Of a DNA stretch of 64,000 nt, positions 52,360-60,638 are shown piece after piece. This DNA is from Hippea alviniae EP5-r (GTDB taxonomy: Bacteria; Campylobacterota_A; Desulfurellia; Desulfurellales; Hippeaceae): positions 310,001 to 374,000 of the forward strand of contig NZ_ATUV01000001.1 in the NCBI RefSeq assembly GCF_000420385.1, read 5' to 3'. Every line of letters begins with the position of its first letter. Positions within the stretch are counted from its first letter, which is position 1. The translations under genes were made by a program, and so were the position numbers. The notes beneath the pieces are model-generated. The model was not told the DNA's origin. It was given only the letters and a program-made list of their open reading frames with translations, and made no database searches.

Positions 52360-53346
52360 TTATCCGTATTTTTCTCTAAACTCTAAGTATTTTTCAACTT
52401 CATATTTGGAGCCGATTATCAACGGAACCCTTTGGTGTAAGCTCTCTGGCTGTATCTCTAAAATTCTCTGTTTTCCATCTGTTGCCATACCACCTGCATT
52501 TTCTATTATGAATGCCATCGGGTTTGCTTCGTATAGGAGTCTTAATTTGCCGTTTTTGTTTTTTGAGTCTTCAGGGTATAAGAAGATACCGCCTTTGAGA
52601 AGGTTTCTGTGGAAGTCTGCAACAAGAGAGCCAATCCATCTGAGCGTGTATTGTCTGTCTGGGTGCTGTTTTATGAAGTTTACAAACTCCTGAATGCCCT
52701 TTGCCCATCTGAAATAGTTCGACTCGTTTATGCTGTAAATCTTTCCGTATTCGGGTATTTTAATATTTGGATGGGAAAGCAAGAACTCACCAACACTTGG
52801 GTCGAGTGTAAATCCGTTTACGCCGTGTCCTGTTGTATAGACAAACATTGTGCTTGAACCATAGATTACATATCCTGCACATACAAGGTTTTTGCCTGCC
52901 TGCATAAGCGACTTCTTGCAGTCTGAATCATCAAGCCTTTTGTATATGCCAAATATCGTTCCGATGCTTACATTGACATCGATGTTGCTTGAACCGTCAA
53001 GTGGATCGAATACGACAGCGTATTTTCCTTCTAAACTTTTATCACTTACAGGCAGCATATCTTCTATCTCTTCACTTGCCATTGCACACACTTTACCTGT
53101 CGGGTCGAGTGCGCTTACAATCTGTTCGTTCGAATACACATCCAACTTCTGCTGCTTTTCTCCGTGCACATTTTCTGTTCCAACTGCGCCAAGTATGTTT
53201 ACAAGCCCTGCTTTGTTTACTTCTCTTGATATGATTTTTGCTGCAAATGCTATCTGTTCCAAGATTAGTGTGAAATCACCAACAGCTTCTGGGTGTTTTC
53301 TCTGCTCTTCCAAGATAAACCTACTTAGGCTTATTGCTTCGGACAT
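52360..53346 (-). CDS. fbp: fructose-1,6-bisphosphatase class I
   Basis: From the ATG at 53346 (behind a GGAGGTG site) the protein has 328 residues, matching class I FBPase. Motifs are the metal site FDPLDGSSNIDVNVSIGTIFGI and the C-terminal GGIFLYPEDSK.KNGKLR segment. It dephosphorylates fructose-1,6-bisphosphate in gluconeogenesis. It opens the fbp-trkA-trkH operon, downstream of the structured RNA at 53419-53550, which may sit in its 5' leader. Confidence 0.96.
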   Translation of the reverse strand: MSEAISLSRFILEEQRKHPEAVGDFTLILEQIAFAAKIISREVNKAGLVNILGAVGTENVHGEKQQKLDVYSNEQIVSALDPTGKVCAMASEEIEDMLPVSDKSLEGKYAVVFDPLDGSSNIDVNVSIGTIFGIYKRLDDSDCKKSLMQAGKNLVCAGYVIYGSSTMFVYTTGHGVNGFTLDPSVGEFLLSHPNIKIPEYGKIYSINESNYFRWAKGIQEFVNFIKQHPDRQYTLRWIGSLVADFHRNLLKGGIFLYPEDSKNKNGKLRLLYEANPMAFIIENAGGMATDGKQRILEIQPESLHQRVPLIIGSKYEVEKYLEFREKYG

Positions 53347-53418
53347 ATTCACCTCCTTCTTTTTTAATTTTAAAAAAATATTATCATTGGAGTTGAGTTT
53401 TATCAAATAAATAAAAAT

Positions 53419-53550
53419 GAGTGTGGGCCTCTCCTTGTCGTGGGCTTGTTGAAGCGGGCTCAAAAGGAGGCCAAAAGAGAGGAAAGTTGAAAAGGTGAGG
53501 CAGTTGGCCTTACGGCCCTATGAAGGCAGGCTTCCACCCCCACACTCGAC
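53419..53550 (-). ncRNA. candidate structured RNA, standalone or leader of fbp
   Basis: This 132-base GC-rich island in an AT-rich gap has minus-strand folds: a 9-bp closing stem GAGTGTGGG/CCCACACTC (53539-53547 with 53419-53427), a hairpin with a GUAA (GNRA) tetraloop GGCC-GTAA-GGCC (53506-53517), an AAGC/GCTT hairpin (53444-53455) enclosed by GGCCTCCTT / AAGGAGAGGCC (53464-53472 with 53426-53436). A promoter lies just upstream at 53556-53583 and a U-rich segment follows. I could not match it to SRP RNA, RNase P, tmRNA or 6S. The rest of the 53347-53769 gap shows only an AT-rich spacer and a promoter for the permease gene. Confidence 0.6.
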
Positions 53551-53555
53551 GGGAA

Positions 53556-53583
53556 AGTTTAATAAAAAGAACTGAAAAGTCAA
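53556..53583 (-). promoter_or_regulatory. σ70-type promoter of the structured RNA / fbp operon
   Basis: Minus-strand TTGACT (53578-53583) and TAAACT (53556-53561) are 16 bases apart, as at the tRNA-fMet and tRNA-Thr promoters. Transcription would start near 53550, at the base of the closing stem. Confidence 0.6.
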
Positions 53584-53733
53584 GTATTTTTATGAAAAAA
53601 TTTTAAAAAACTTATGAAATTAGCTGGCTTTGGTTTGGTGATGAGTTTTTTAGAGATAGTGAATTTTACTTTATTTTCTCTAAAATCCTAAAAGTTCAAT
53701 ATATGAAACAAATGTGAACATTATCATATTCCT

Positions 53734-53762
53734 TTGAAAAAGCTCACTCTTTTTGATAATTT
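53734..53762 (+). promoter_or_regulatory. σ70-type promoter of the ABC permease-rodA-rng group
   Basis: TTGAAA (53734-53739) and TAATTT (53757-53762) are 17 bases apart. The predicted start near 53769-53770 coincides with the GTG start codon. Confidence 0.4.
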
Positions 53763-53769
53763 TTAAACT

Positions 53770-54561
53770 GTGAAAGCAAAAAGGGATGTTCTTTTCTGGT
53801 TTAGTTTATCGTTTATATTGATTGTGTTTCTGAGTGCTATTTTTGCCAACTATATAGCACCTTACAGTCCTTATGCTATAGACCCAAACGCCATTTTAAA
53901 GCCACCGAGCTGGCATCATTTGTTTGGAACTGACAGAATTGGAAGGGATGTGTTTTCAAGGGTTATTTATGCAAGCAGAATCTCTATATCTGTGTCGCTC
54001 ATAGCTGTTGTTATTTCAACAAGTATAGGCGTGATTTATGGTGCGGTAAGCGGGTATTTTGGCGGATTGATTGATACAATAATGATGCGATTTGTCGATA
54101 TAATGCTGACATTCCCTGTATTTTTTCTTATTTTGGCCATTGTTGTGGTCTTAGGTCCAAACATATTTAATGTTATGATTGTTATAGGTTTGACGGGTTG
54201 GATGGGTATAGCACGAATTGTAAGAGCTGAAGCTTTAAAGATTAGGGAGTTTGGTTATGTAAAAGCTGCCAAGTTGCTCGGAAAAAGTGATTTGTATATT
54301 CTGTTTAGGCATATCATACCAAATGCCATATCACCAGTTATAGTCTATGCCACGCTTGGTGTCGGTTCTGCTATTCTTTCTGAATCTGCCCTGTCTTTCT
54401 TAGGGCTTGGAGTTCAGCCACCAACGGCAAGCTGGGGCTCTATTCTATCTGAAGGTAAAGATGTTATTCAGGTTGCCTGGTGGATGAGCTTCTTTGCAGG
54501 TGTTGTGATATTTCTTACTGTTATTTCGTTTACGGTTATCGGAGAAAAGCTCAAAAAATGA
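53770..54561 (+). CDS. ABC transporter permease, DppC/OppC family
   Basis: The 263-residue inner-membrane protein has an N-terminal helix, the FGTDRIGRDVFSRVIYASRISI motif and about six helices with the EAA-like loop VRAEALKIREFGYVKAAKLLG and SESALSFLGLGVQPP, as in dipeptide/nickel permease C subunits. The partner permease, ATPase and binding protein genes are absent here, so it is an orphan in this window. Start is GTG at 53770 without a ribosome site. It overlaps rodA by 4 bases. Confidence 0.9.
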   Translation: MKAKRDVLFWFSLSFILIVFLSAIFANYIAPYSPYAIDPNAILKPPSWHHLFGTDRIGRDVFSRVIYASRISISVSLIAVVISTSIGVIYGAVSGYFGGLIDTIMMRFVDIMLTFPVFFLILAIVVVLGPNIFNVMIVIGLTGWMGIARIVRAEALKIREFGYVKAAKLLGKSDLYILFRHIIPNAISPVIVYATLGVGSAILSESALSFLGLGVQPPTASWGSILSEGKDVIQVAWWMSFFAGVVIFLTVISFTVIGEKLKK

Positions 54562-55646
54562 TTTTTCAAATAAATCCTAAACGGTTTAAATACTTTGATT
54601 ATCCGCTATTCTTGAGCGTTGTTTTTATTTCTCTTGTTGGGATTTTGACTATCTCGACAACGACAAAGGGTGATGCTTTTGCAATAAAGCAATCCATTTG
54701 GGTTTTATCAGGCATAATTGTTTCGCTTGTTGTTTCTCATATAGATACGCGATATGTCAAAAGAAGTGCAACGATTATATATCTATTTTCTCTGTTTTTA
54801 CTTGTTCTTGTTTTTGTAAATGGCGTTTTAAGTCATGGAGCGAGAAGGTGGATAGCCATAGGTTGGGTTCACCTTCAGCCTTCTGAATTTATAAAAATAG
54901 CTGTAGTGCTGATGTTAGCTTCTTATTTTGATGAGAATCCCAAACCGGGTCGTTATGAGTTTAAAGACCTTATATATCCTGCTTTAATTGTTGCACTGCC
55001 GGCTATTTTTATTCTTAAACAGCCAGACCTTGGGACTTCTGTTATCGTTGCAGTTATAGCTGTTGTTATATTTTTGAGCGTTGGATTGAGAAAATCGCTG
55101 ATTGTTAAAGGGTTTGCTTTGGCTTTGATTCTAATTCCGTTTGCCTGGTCTAATTTGAAGCCTTATCAAAAGGATAGGATAATGGGATTTTTAGACCCAT
55201 ACAGTGCACCTACGACTTATGGGTACAACACAATTCAGTCTGAGATAGCCATAGGTTCTGGCAAACTTATAGGTCTTGGTGTTGAAAATGTCGGTAAGAG
55301 TCAGTTGAGCTTTATTCCAGAAAGTCATACAGACTTTATCTTCTCTGTTTTTAGTGAGCAGTGGGGGTTTGTTGGTGATATCGTTCTGCTTTTTCTTTAT
55401 GCCGTTGTGTTTTTTAGGGCTATTGCTATCGTTAAGCATTCAACAAATGATTTTGATAGAATAGCGGCATTGGGTATAATAACATACCTGTGGATTTCGG
55501 TTGTATTCAACATTGGAATGACGGTTGGGCTTTTACCTGTTGTTGGTGTTCCACTCGTGTTTTTTAGTTATGGTGGAAGTTCTATGATTACAGCCTATTT
55601 TGCCATTGGAATTTTGCTTGCAATAAGGTATAAAAACAAGCTATGA
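54558..55646 (+). CDS. rodA: rod-shape peptidoglycan polymerase RodA
   Basis: A 362-residue SEDS protein with about 10 helices: SHGARRWIAIG, LQPSEFIKIAVVLMLASYFD, KQPDLGTSVI, FIPESHTDFIFSVFSEQWGF and PLVFFSYGGSSM at the C-terminus. These are SEDS glycosyltransferase motifs, and the sequence is closer to RodA (MrdB) than FtsW. It builds cell wall during elongation with a class B PBP. Start ATG 54558 overlaps the preceding stop as ATGA. rng follows with a 4-base overlap. Confidence 0.92.
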   Translation: MIFQINPKRFKYFDYPLFLSVVFISLVGILTISTTTKGDAFAIKQSIWVLSGIIVSLVVSHIDTRYVKRSATIIYLFSLFLLVLVFVNGVLSHGARRWIAIGWVHLQPSEFIKIAVVLMLASYFDENPKPGRYEFKDLIYPALIVALPAIFILKQPDLGTSVIVAVIAVVIFLSVGLRKSLIVKGFALALILIPFAWSNLKPYQKDRIMGFLDPYSAPTTYGYNTIQSEIAIGSGKLIGLGVENVGKSQLSFIPESHTDFIFSVFSEQWGFVGDIVLLFLYAVVFFRAIAIVKHSTNDFDRIAALGIITYLWISVVFNIGMTVGLLPVVGVPLVFFSYGGSSMITAYFAIGILLAIRYKNKL

Positions 55647-57049
55647 AACGGTTGGTAATCTCTTCTGACCCATTTGTTGTTAAAGCTGCACTTATTGAGA
55701 ATGGTAAACTTGCAACCCTTGTCATAAAGAGAAAAACATATTCAAACGACGCCGTTGTGGGAAATGTGTATAAAGGAATTATTAAAGATGTTGTTCCCAA
55801 TATTGGAGCTGCATTTGTTGAGATAGGATTGGATAAAAAGGCTTTTATGTGTATAGATTCGCACTGCATTGATAACATAAGAAGCAACGGTATAAACATA
55901 AAAGAAGGAGAAGAAGTCCTTGTTCAGGTTTATAAGCCTATAGTTTCAAGCAAGGGAGCAAAGGTTACGCCAAACATTACCATTGCTGGCAACTATCTTG
56001 TTCTTTTAAGAAACAGCAATTTTATAGGTGTATCTAAGCATATAGAAGACAAGGCTAAATCTAAGTGGCTAAGAAATTTTCTGTCTAATTTAAGGGAAGA
56101 TAATATTGGTTTTATAGCAAGAACGGCATCAAGATTTGCAGCAGAAGATGAGCTTGTAAGAGAAGCTGAGTATTTAAAGTCTATAAATAGAGAGATTAGT
56201 CAAAAGTTTGCAACTGCCAAGGCACCTGCTTTGATTTACGAAGAGCCGCAGCTTCCTATAAGGGTTATTCGTGAGTATTGCGATTATACAACTGATGAGA
56301 TTGTTTTTGATGATGCTGATGTCTATAAGAAAACAAAGGATTACCTGAACATAACATCGAACAGATGTGCTGATAGGGTTGCTTTATATGAAGGTGATAA
56401 GCCTATATTTGAATATTTTGGCATAATGGACGAGATAAAAAATTTACAAAGCAATGTTGTTCATCTTAAAAGCGGTGGTTATCTGATTATAGAAAAAACC
56501 GAAGCATTTTTCGCAATTGATGTGAACTCTGGCAGTTATCATTATCATACAGATGAACCAGAAGAGTCTATATTCAGGATAAATCTTGAAGCGGCTTATG
56601 AAATATTCAAGCAGATTAACTTGCGTGATTTGGGTGGTTTGATTATTGTTGATTTTATAGACATGTCAAGTAAAGAACATATAGAGAGGCTTCAAGATGT
56701 TCTATTTAAACTTGCAAAAAACGACAAAAGAAAGACCTATGTGAGTAAAATGAGTGAGCTTGGAGTAATTGAAATATCGAGAAGAAAAAGTAATACAGAC
56801 ATATTCGATGAGATGTTCGATAAATGCCCAGACTGCTATAACGGTGGATTGGTTAAAAGTATTCCGCTTGTCTGTTCTGAAATTTACGAAAAAATTAAAT
56901 ATTCAAACAAGAAGAGATTTAGACTAAAGGCACCGTTAAGCGTCGTTGAGCATTTTAAGGCTTATATGCCTAATTGGAATAAGCATATAGAGTTTATAAC
57001 AACTCACAGCTGTAATGTTGAAGACTATACTTTAGAGGTGTTGCCATGA
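55643..57049 (+). CDS. rng: ribonuclease G (RNase E/G family)
   Basis: The 468-residue protein has an S1-like N-terminal domain (GNVYKGIIKDVVPNIGAAFVEIG), a 5'-sensor region and the DNase I-like catalytic part with metal aspartates in FAIDVNSGS and GGLIIVDFIDM, and the Zn-link CPDC motif (KCPDCYNGG). It lacks the long C-terminal scaffold of RNase E, so it is RNase G-like: 5'-end-dependent endonuclease for rRNA and mRNA. It overlaps rodA (4 bases) and purB (4 bases). Confidence 0.94.
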   Translation: MKRLVISSDPFVVKAALIENGKLATLVIKRKTYSNDAVVGNVYKGIIKDVVPNIGAAFVEIGLDKKAFMCIDSHCIDNIRSNGINIKEGEEVLVQVYKPIVSSKGAKVTPNITIAGNYLVLLRNSNFIGVSKHIEDKAKSKWLRNFLSNLREDNIGFIARTASRFAAEDELVREAEYLKSINREISQKFATAKAPALIYEEPQLPIRVIREYCDYTTDEIVFDDADVYKKTKDYLNITSNRCADRVALYEGDKPIFEYFGIMDEIKNLQSNVVHLKSGGYLIIEKTEAFFAIDVNSGSYHYHTDEPEESIFRINLEAAYEIFKQINLRDLGGLIIVDFIDMSSKEHIERLQDVLFKLAKNDKRKTYVSKMSELGVIEISRRKSNTDIFDEMFDKCPDCYNGGLVKSIPLVCSEIYEKIKYSNKKRFRLKAPLSVVEHFKAYMPNWNKHIEFITTHSCNVEDYTLEVLP

Positions 57050-58341
57050 TAAGAAGGTATACAAGAGAAGAGATGGGAAAACTGTGGACTGAAGAAGCTA
57101 AGTTTTCTCGATGGCTTGAAGTTGAGATAGCTGTGTGTGAAGGTTGGGAGCACATAGGTGCTATTCCAAAAGGAACAGCTGATAAAATTAGGAAAAACGC
57201 AAAATTTGATATAAATAGGATTGACGAGATAGAGAAGACAACAAGACACGATGTTGTGGCTTTTTTGGAAAATGTTAAAGAGAGTCTTGGTGAAGAAGGT
57301 GATTATCTGCATTTCGGTATAACATCGTCAGACACGATAGATACCGCAATGGCTTTGGCTTTGAAGCGCTCGGCAGAGATTCTGATTGATGATATTAAAG
57401 AGGTACTGAAAACCTTAAAGGAAAGGGCTTTTGAGTTTAAGGATACTCTGATGATAGGTAGGTCTCACGGCATTCATGGTGAACCTATCAGTTTTGGCTT
57501 TGTTCTTGCACTTTGGTATGCTGAGATGAAACGTAACCTAAAGAGAATGGAAGAGGCAAAAGAGATTATCTCATACGGCAAGATATCAGGTTCTATGGGA
57601 ACATTTGCCAATGTGCCGATTGAAGTCGAAGAGTATGCATGTAAAAAGCTCGGGCTTAAGCCAGCTCCAGTTTCAAGTCAGATAATTCAGCGTGATAGAT
57701 ACGCTCAATACATGACGACTCTTGCTATTATCGCTTCAACGATAGAGAAGATAGCAACCCAGATAAGGCACTATCAGAGAACAGAAGTTAGAGAAGCTGA
57801 AGAGTTTTTTCACAAAGGACAGAAGGGTTCTTCTTCCATGCCACATAAGAGAAACCCTGTGTTGAGTGAGAATTTATGTGGTCTTTCAAGGCTTGTTAGG
57901 TCAAACAGTATTGCTGCCCTTGAGAATGTCGCTTTGTGGCATGAAAGGGATATAAGCCACTCGTCGAACGAGAGAATAATTTTGCCAGACTCGAACATAG
58001 CGCTTGATTTTATGCTTTTTAGACTCAATAATGTGTTAAAAAATCTTGTAATTTACAAAGACAATATGATTAAAAACCTGAACTTGACAAGGGGTGTTAT
58101 ATACTCACAAAGGATAATGTTAAGACTTGTTGAAAAAGGTGCAGATAAGATTGAAGCATACGAAGCCGTGCAGAAGAATGCTATGGATTCGTGGGAAAAT
58201 GAGAAGGATTTTAAAGAGTTGATTGCTAATGATAGTTTCGTTAAAAAATATTTAACTTCTTCTGACATAGATGAGTGCTTTAATCCACGCTATTACATAA
58301 GGAGAATGAATGATATATTCAAAAGAGTTTTTGACGATTAA
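57046..58341 (+). CDS. purB: adenylosuccinate lyase
   Basis: The 431-residue fumarase/aspartase superfamily enzyme has TTRHDVVAFLENV, YLHFGITSSDTIDTAM, GRSHGIHGEPISFG and the signature GSSSMPHKRNPVLSE. It splits SAICAR and adenylosuccinate, releasing fumarate, in purine synthesis. It overlaps rng and ends the rodA-rng-purB string; other pur genes lie at 34618-36223. Confidence 0.97.
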   Translation: MIRRYTREEMGKLWTEEAKFSRWLEVEIAVCEGWEHIGAIPKGTADKIRKNAKFDINRIDEIEKTTRHDVVAFLENVKESLGEEGDYLHFGITSSDTIDTAMALALKRSAEILIDDIKEVLKTLKERAFEFKDTLMIGRSHGIHGEPISFGFVLALWYAEMKRNLKRMEEAKEIISYGKISGSMGTFANVPIEVEEYACKKLGLKPAPVSSQIIQRDRYAQYMTTLAIIASTIEKIATQIRHYQRTEVREAEEFFHKGQKGSSSMPHKRNPVLSENLCGLSRLVRSNSIAALENVALWHERDISHSSNERIILPDSNIALDFMLFRLNNVLKNLVIYKDNMIKNLNLTRGVIYSQRIMLRLVEKGADKIEAYEAVQKNAMDSWENEKDFKELIANDSFVKKYLTSSDIDECFNPRYYIRRMNDIFKRVFDD

Positions 58342-58414
58342 TTTTTAATTTAGTAAAATTTTATCCAACAATTAAATTTTAAAGCTTGAATGGAAGGGGA
58401 ACTAAGTTAGAGTT

Positions 58415-59452
58415 ATGGAAAAAATAAGAAATTTTTTAGATAAACTTGCTGATGGCATTGTTTTGTTTGATAGAAACGGCAAGGTTGAGTTTGTTAATAG
58501 AGCTGTAAAAGATGTGTTTGGTCTTGAAAAAGAAAGTGATGTCAGGTCTATTTTAAAAAGCGATGATAAGGATATATTTTTTAAAAATGTGATAAAGCTG
58601 CTTGATAAGGGTAAAGAGTATTCCAATTTTATGAGATTTGTTAATAAGGAAGGGAATTTGGTTTTCTGTTGGCTTAATGCGTTTTGTTATGAGAATAAGT
58701 ATGTATTTGAGATATTTGACCTTACACCTGTTGAGAATAGGACAACAACAATATCTGATTCAAGTTATATAAAGATACTAAAATATATGTCTGAAGGTAT
58801 CTCACACTCTATAAGGAACCCAATAATGTCGGCAGGTGGTATGTTATCACGCATCAAGGCTAAACTTCAGAAAGACAATGAAAAAGATAAGCTCATTCAA
58901 TATATTGAAGTTGTAGAGAAGAGCCTTTACAGGATTATCAGTATAATAGCAAACCTTGAAGTTGTGAGCAATTCTTTGCCTGTTGAGCTTGAAAGGGTTG
59001 AGGTTGGTGAAGTTGTAATGGACTTGAAGAAGAACTATGAAGATAAACTTGAGTTTGTTATTGAAGAGAGAGATAAGGTTTTTGTCTATATAAATAAAAT
59101 GCATCTCTCTTTTATTATAGATGAGATATTGAAAAATGCGTTGGATGCAACAGAAGGTATGAACAACCCAAAGGTTATTGTTAGGATTTCAAGGGAAGGT
59201 AAAAACGCTGTCATATCGATTAAGGATAACGGCAGAGGCATAGATGAAGACGAGCTTCCTTTAACAACCATACCATTTTACTCTACAAAACCTTCTAATA
59301 TGGGTATAGGACTTTCGCTTGCCAAGTTTTTAATAGAAGGGTATGCTGGCAATATAACGCTTAAGTCCGAGAAGGGAGAAGGGACGGAAGTTGTAATAGT
59401 TATACCCGTTGAGAAAAGAGCCGATATAAGGATTAAAGAGTTAAATGATTAA
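58415..59452 (+). CDS. PAS-domain sensor histidine kinase
   Basis: The 345-residue soluble protein has a PAS domain (about 8-105, LADGIVLFDRNGKVEFVNRA), a dimerisation helix with phospho-acceptor His131 in GISHSIRNPIM, and a HATPase_c domain with the N box NALDATEG, DNGRGIDEDEL and STKPSNMGIGLSLAKF. No membrane segment is present and no response regulator gene adjoins. It overlaps the Cache-HAMP gene by 8 bases, implying a joint signalling unit with that receptor and CheA. The SHSIRNP variant departs slightly from the usual SHELRNP. Confidence 0.88.
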   Translation: MEKIRNFLDKLADGIVLFDRNGKVEFVNRAVKDVFGLEKESDVRSILKSDDKDIFFKNVIKLLDKGKEYSNFMRFVNKEGNLVFCWLNAFCYENKYVFEIFDLTPVENRTTTISDSSYIKILKYMSEGISHSIRNPIMSAGGMLSRIKAKLQKDNEKDKLIQYIEVVEKSLYRIISIIANLEVVSNSLPVELERVEVGEVVMDLKKNYEDKLEFVIEERDKVFVYINKMHLSFIIDEILKNALDATEGMNNPKVIVRISREGKNAVISIKDNGRGIDEDELPLTTIPFYSTKPSNMGIGLSLAKFLIEGYAGNITLKSEKGEGTEVVIVIPVEKRADIRIKELND

Positions 59453-60638
59453 AAAACTTTCAACAAGAATAGTTGTTTATACAACATTGCTTGTCTTAAT
59501 GACGGTTGTTGTCTTTAGCATGAGTGCCATGTTTACTATTATGGCTTTGAAAAAATACAGTGTCCATAAAGTTGAAACTGTATTTAAAGAGAATGCCGAT
59601 GAAAACTTAGAAAAGGAAGTCGTATCTTACGCTCAGATACTGAAAGGTGATATGGATGCAAAAGAAGGCGTCTCTTACATGTTTGGTGAAGTGTTAGAGA
59701 AAAAACTTAGACAGGGAAAGTTAGACATTGAGCAGCTTGAAAGTGTCTATAGAGAGATGAGCAATGTTTTGGATATAAAAGCTATTGCTGTTTTTGACCA
59801 CAAAGCTAACTTGATTATAAAATATCCTTCGTTTGAGAGATTTGACTTTTTAAGAAAGGCAGTGAAGAAGTTATCAGTAGAAACAATGCATAAAAAGATA
59901 GTCTATTACGATTTTCACATAAATGGAGACGGCAGTGTATCGTTTTCATTTGTTTATTTAGGGAGAGACAGTAAAAAACAGCCTGTGTATATAGCATTTG
60001 ATTACAATCCTTACGCTTTCTACTCTCTTGTGAAAACTGCTCAACTTTATCCTTATTCTCAGAAGTATTTGTGGGTTATAAATAAAAAAGGGATTCTGAT
60101 TTATGACCCGCCAACAAAGGAGCATCCACTCATAACTCTCATTGACCATGTTGATTTAACTGACCCGGCTAATGGAAAAGCACTTGCAAAAATAGTAAAA
60201 CAGGATATTTTGAAAGGTAAGACGGGAGTTGCACGGTATGTGTTTAGGGGGGTGGATAAATTCGTGGGATACACTTATGTTGAGAAATATGGATGGGGGC
60301 TTGGCCTAACATTACCTACGGTTATTTTTTATAAGCCCATAAAAGATTTGAGTAATGATATAACAGAGAAAACTATTTACACTCTCGCCCTTTTTGGTTT
60401 GTTTAGCTCGTTTATCGTTCTTGCATCTATTGTTATTACACTCACGGTATCAAGAAGAATTATTGTCCCTATAAATAGGACAGTTGAAGCTGTTGAAGCA
60501 ATATTAAAGGGAGATTACTCAAAGAGGTTGCCGAAAGTAGGTATAGTTGAGTTAGATGAGCTTGCAGATGTTGTAAATAAACTCGTTGAGTATTTTGATA
60601 AAACAGTGAAAAAAATGAAGGAGGGAGAAAATGAGTGA
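59445..60638 (+). CDS. Cache-HAMP membrane receptor lacking an output domain
   Basis: The 397-residue protein has an N-terminal helix (about 8-33), a large extracytoplasmic dCache-like domain (about 40-305), a second helix (about 311-335) and a HAMP domain (about 337-387, RRIIVPINRTVEAVEAILKGDYS). It ends 10 residues after HAMP (VKKMKEGENE), without a kinase, MCP or other effector. It overlaps the upstream PAS kinase gene by 8 bases and cheA by 8 bases, so it probably senses a small molecule and signals to one of these. The ligand is unknown. Confidence 0.85.
   Translation: MIKKLSTRIVVYTTLLVLMTVVVFSMSAMFTIMALKKYSVHKVETVFKENADENLEKEVVSYAQILKGDMDAKEGVSYMFGEVLEKKLRQGKLDIEQLESVYREMSNVLDIKAIAVFDHKANLIIKYPSFERFDFLRKAVKKLSVETMHKKIVYYDFHINGDGSVSFSFVYLGRDSKKQPVYIAFDYNPYAFYSLVKTAQLYPYSQKYLWVINKKGILIYDPPTKEHPLITLIDHVDLTDPANGKALAKIVKQDILKGKTGVARYVFRGVDKFVGYTYVEKYGWGLGLTLPTVIFYKPIKDLSNDITEKTIYTLALFGLFSSFIVLASIVITLTVSRRIIVPINRTVEAVEAILKGDYSKRLPKVGIVELDELADVVNKLVEYFDKTVKKMKEGENE

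Noticed and set aside
52892-53410. Plus-strand frame opposite fbp
   Set aside because: Antisense to a well-conserved enzyme gene.
53419-53550. Identification of the structured RNA as 6S, SRP RNA, RNase P or tmRNA
   Set aside because: The SRP GGAAGSAGCC loop, RNase P core and tmRNA ends are absent, and the resemblance to 6S is limited to short GC-rich words.
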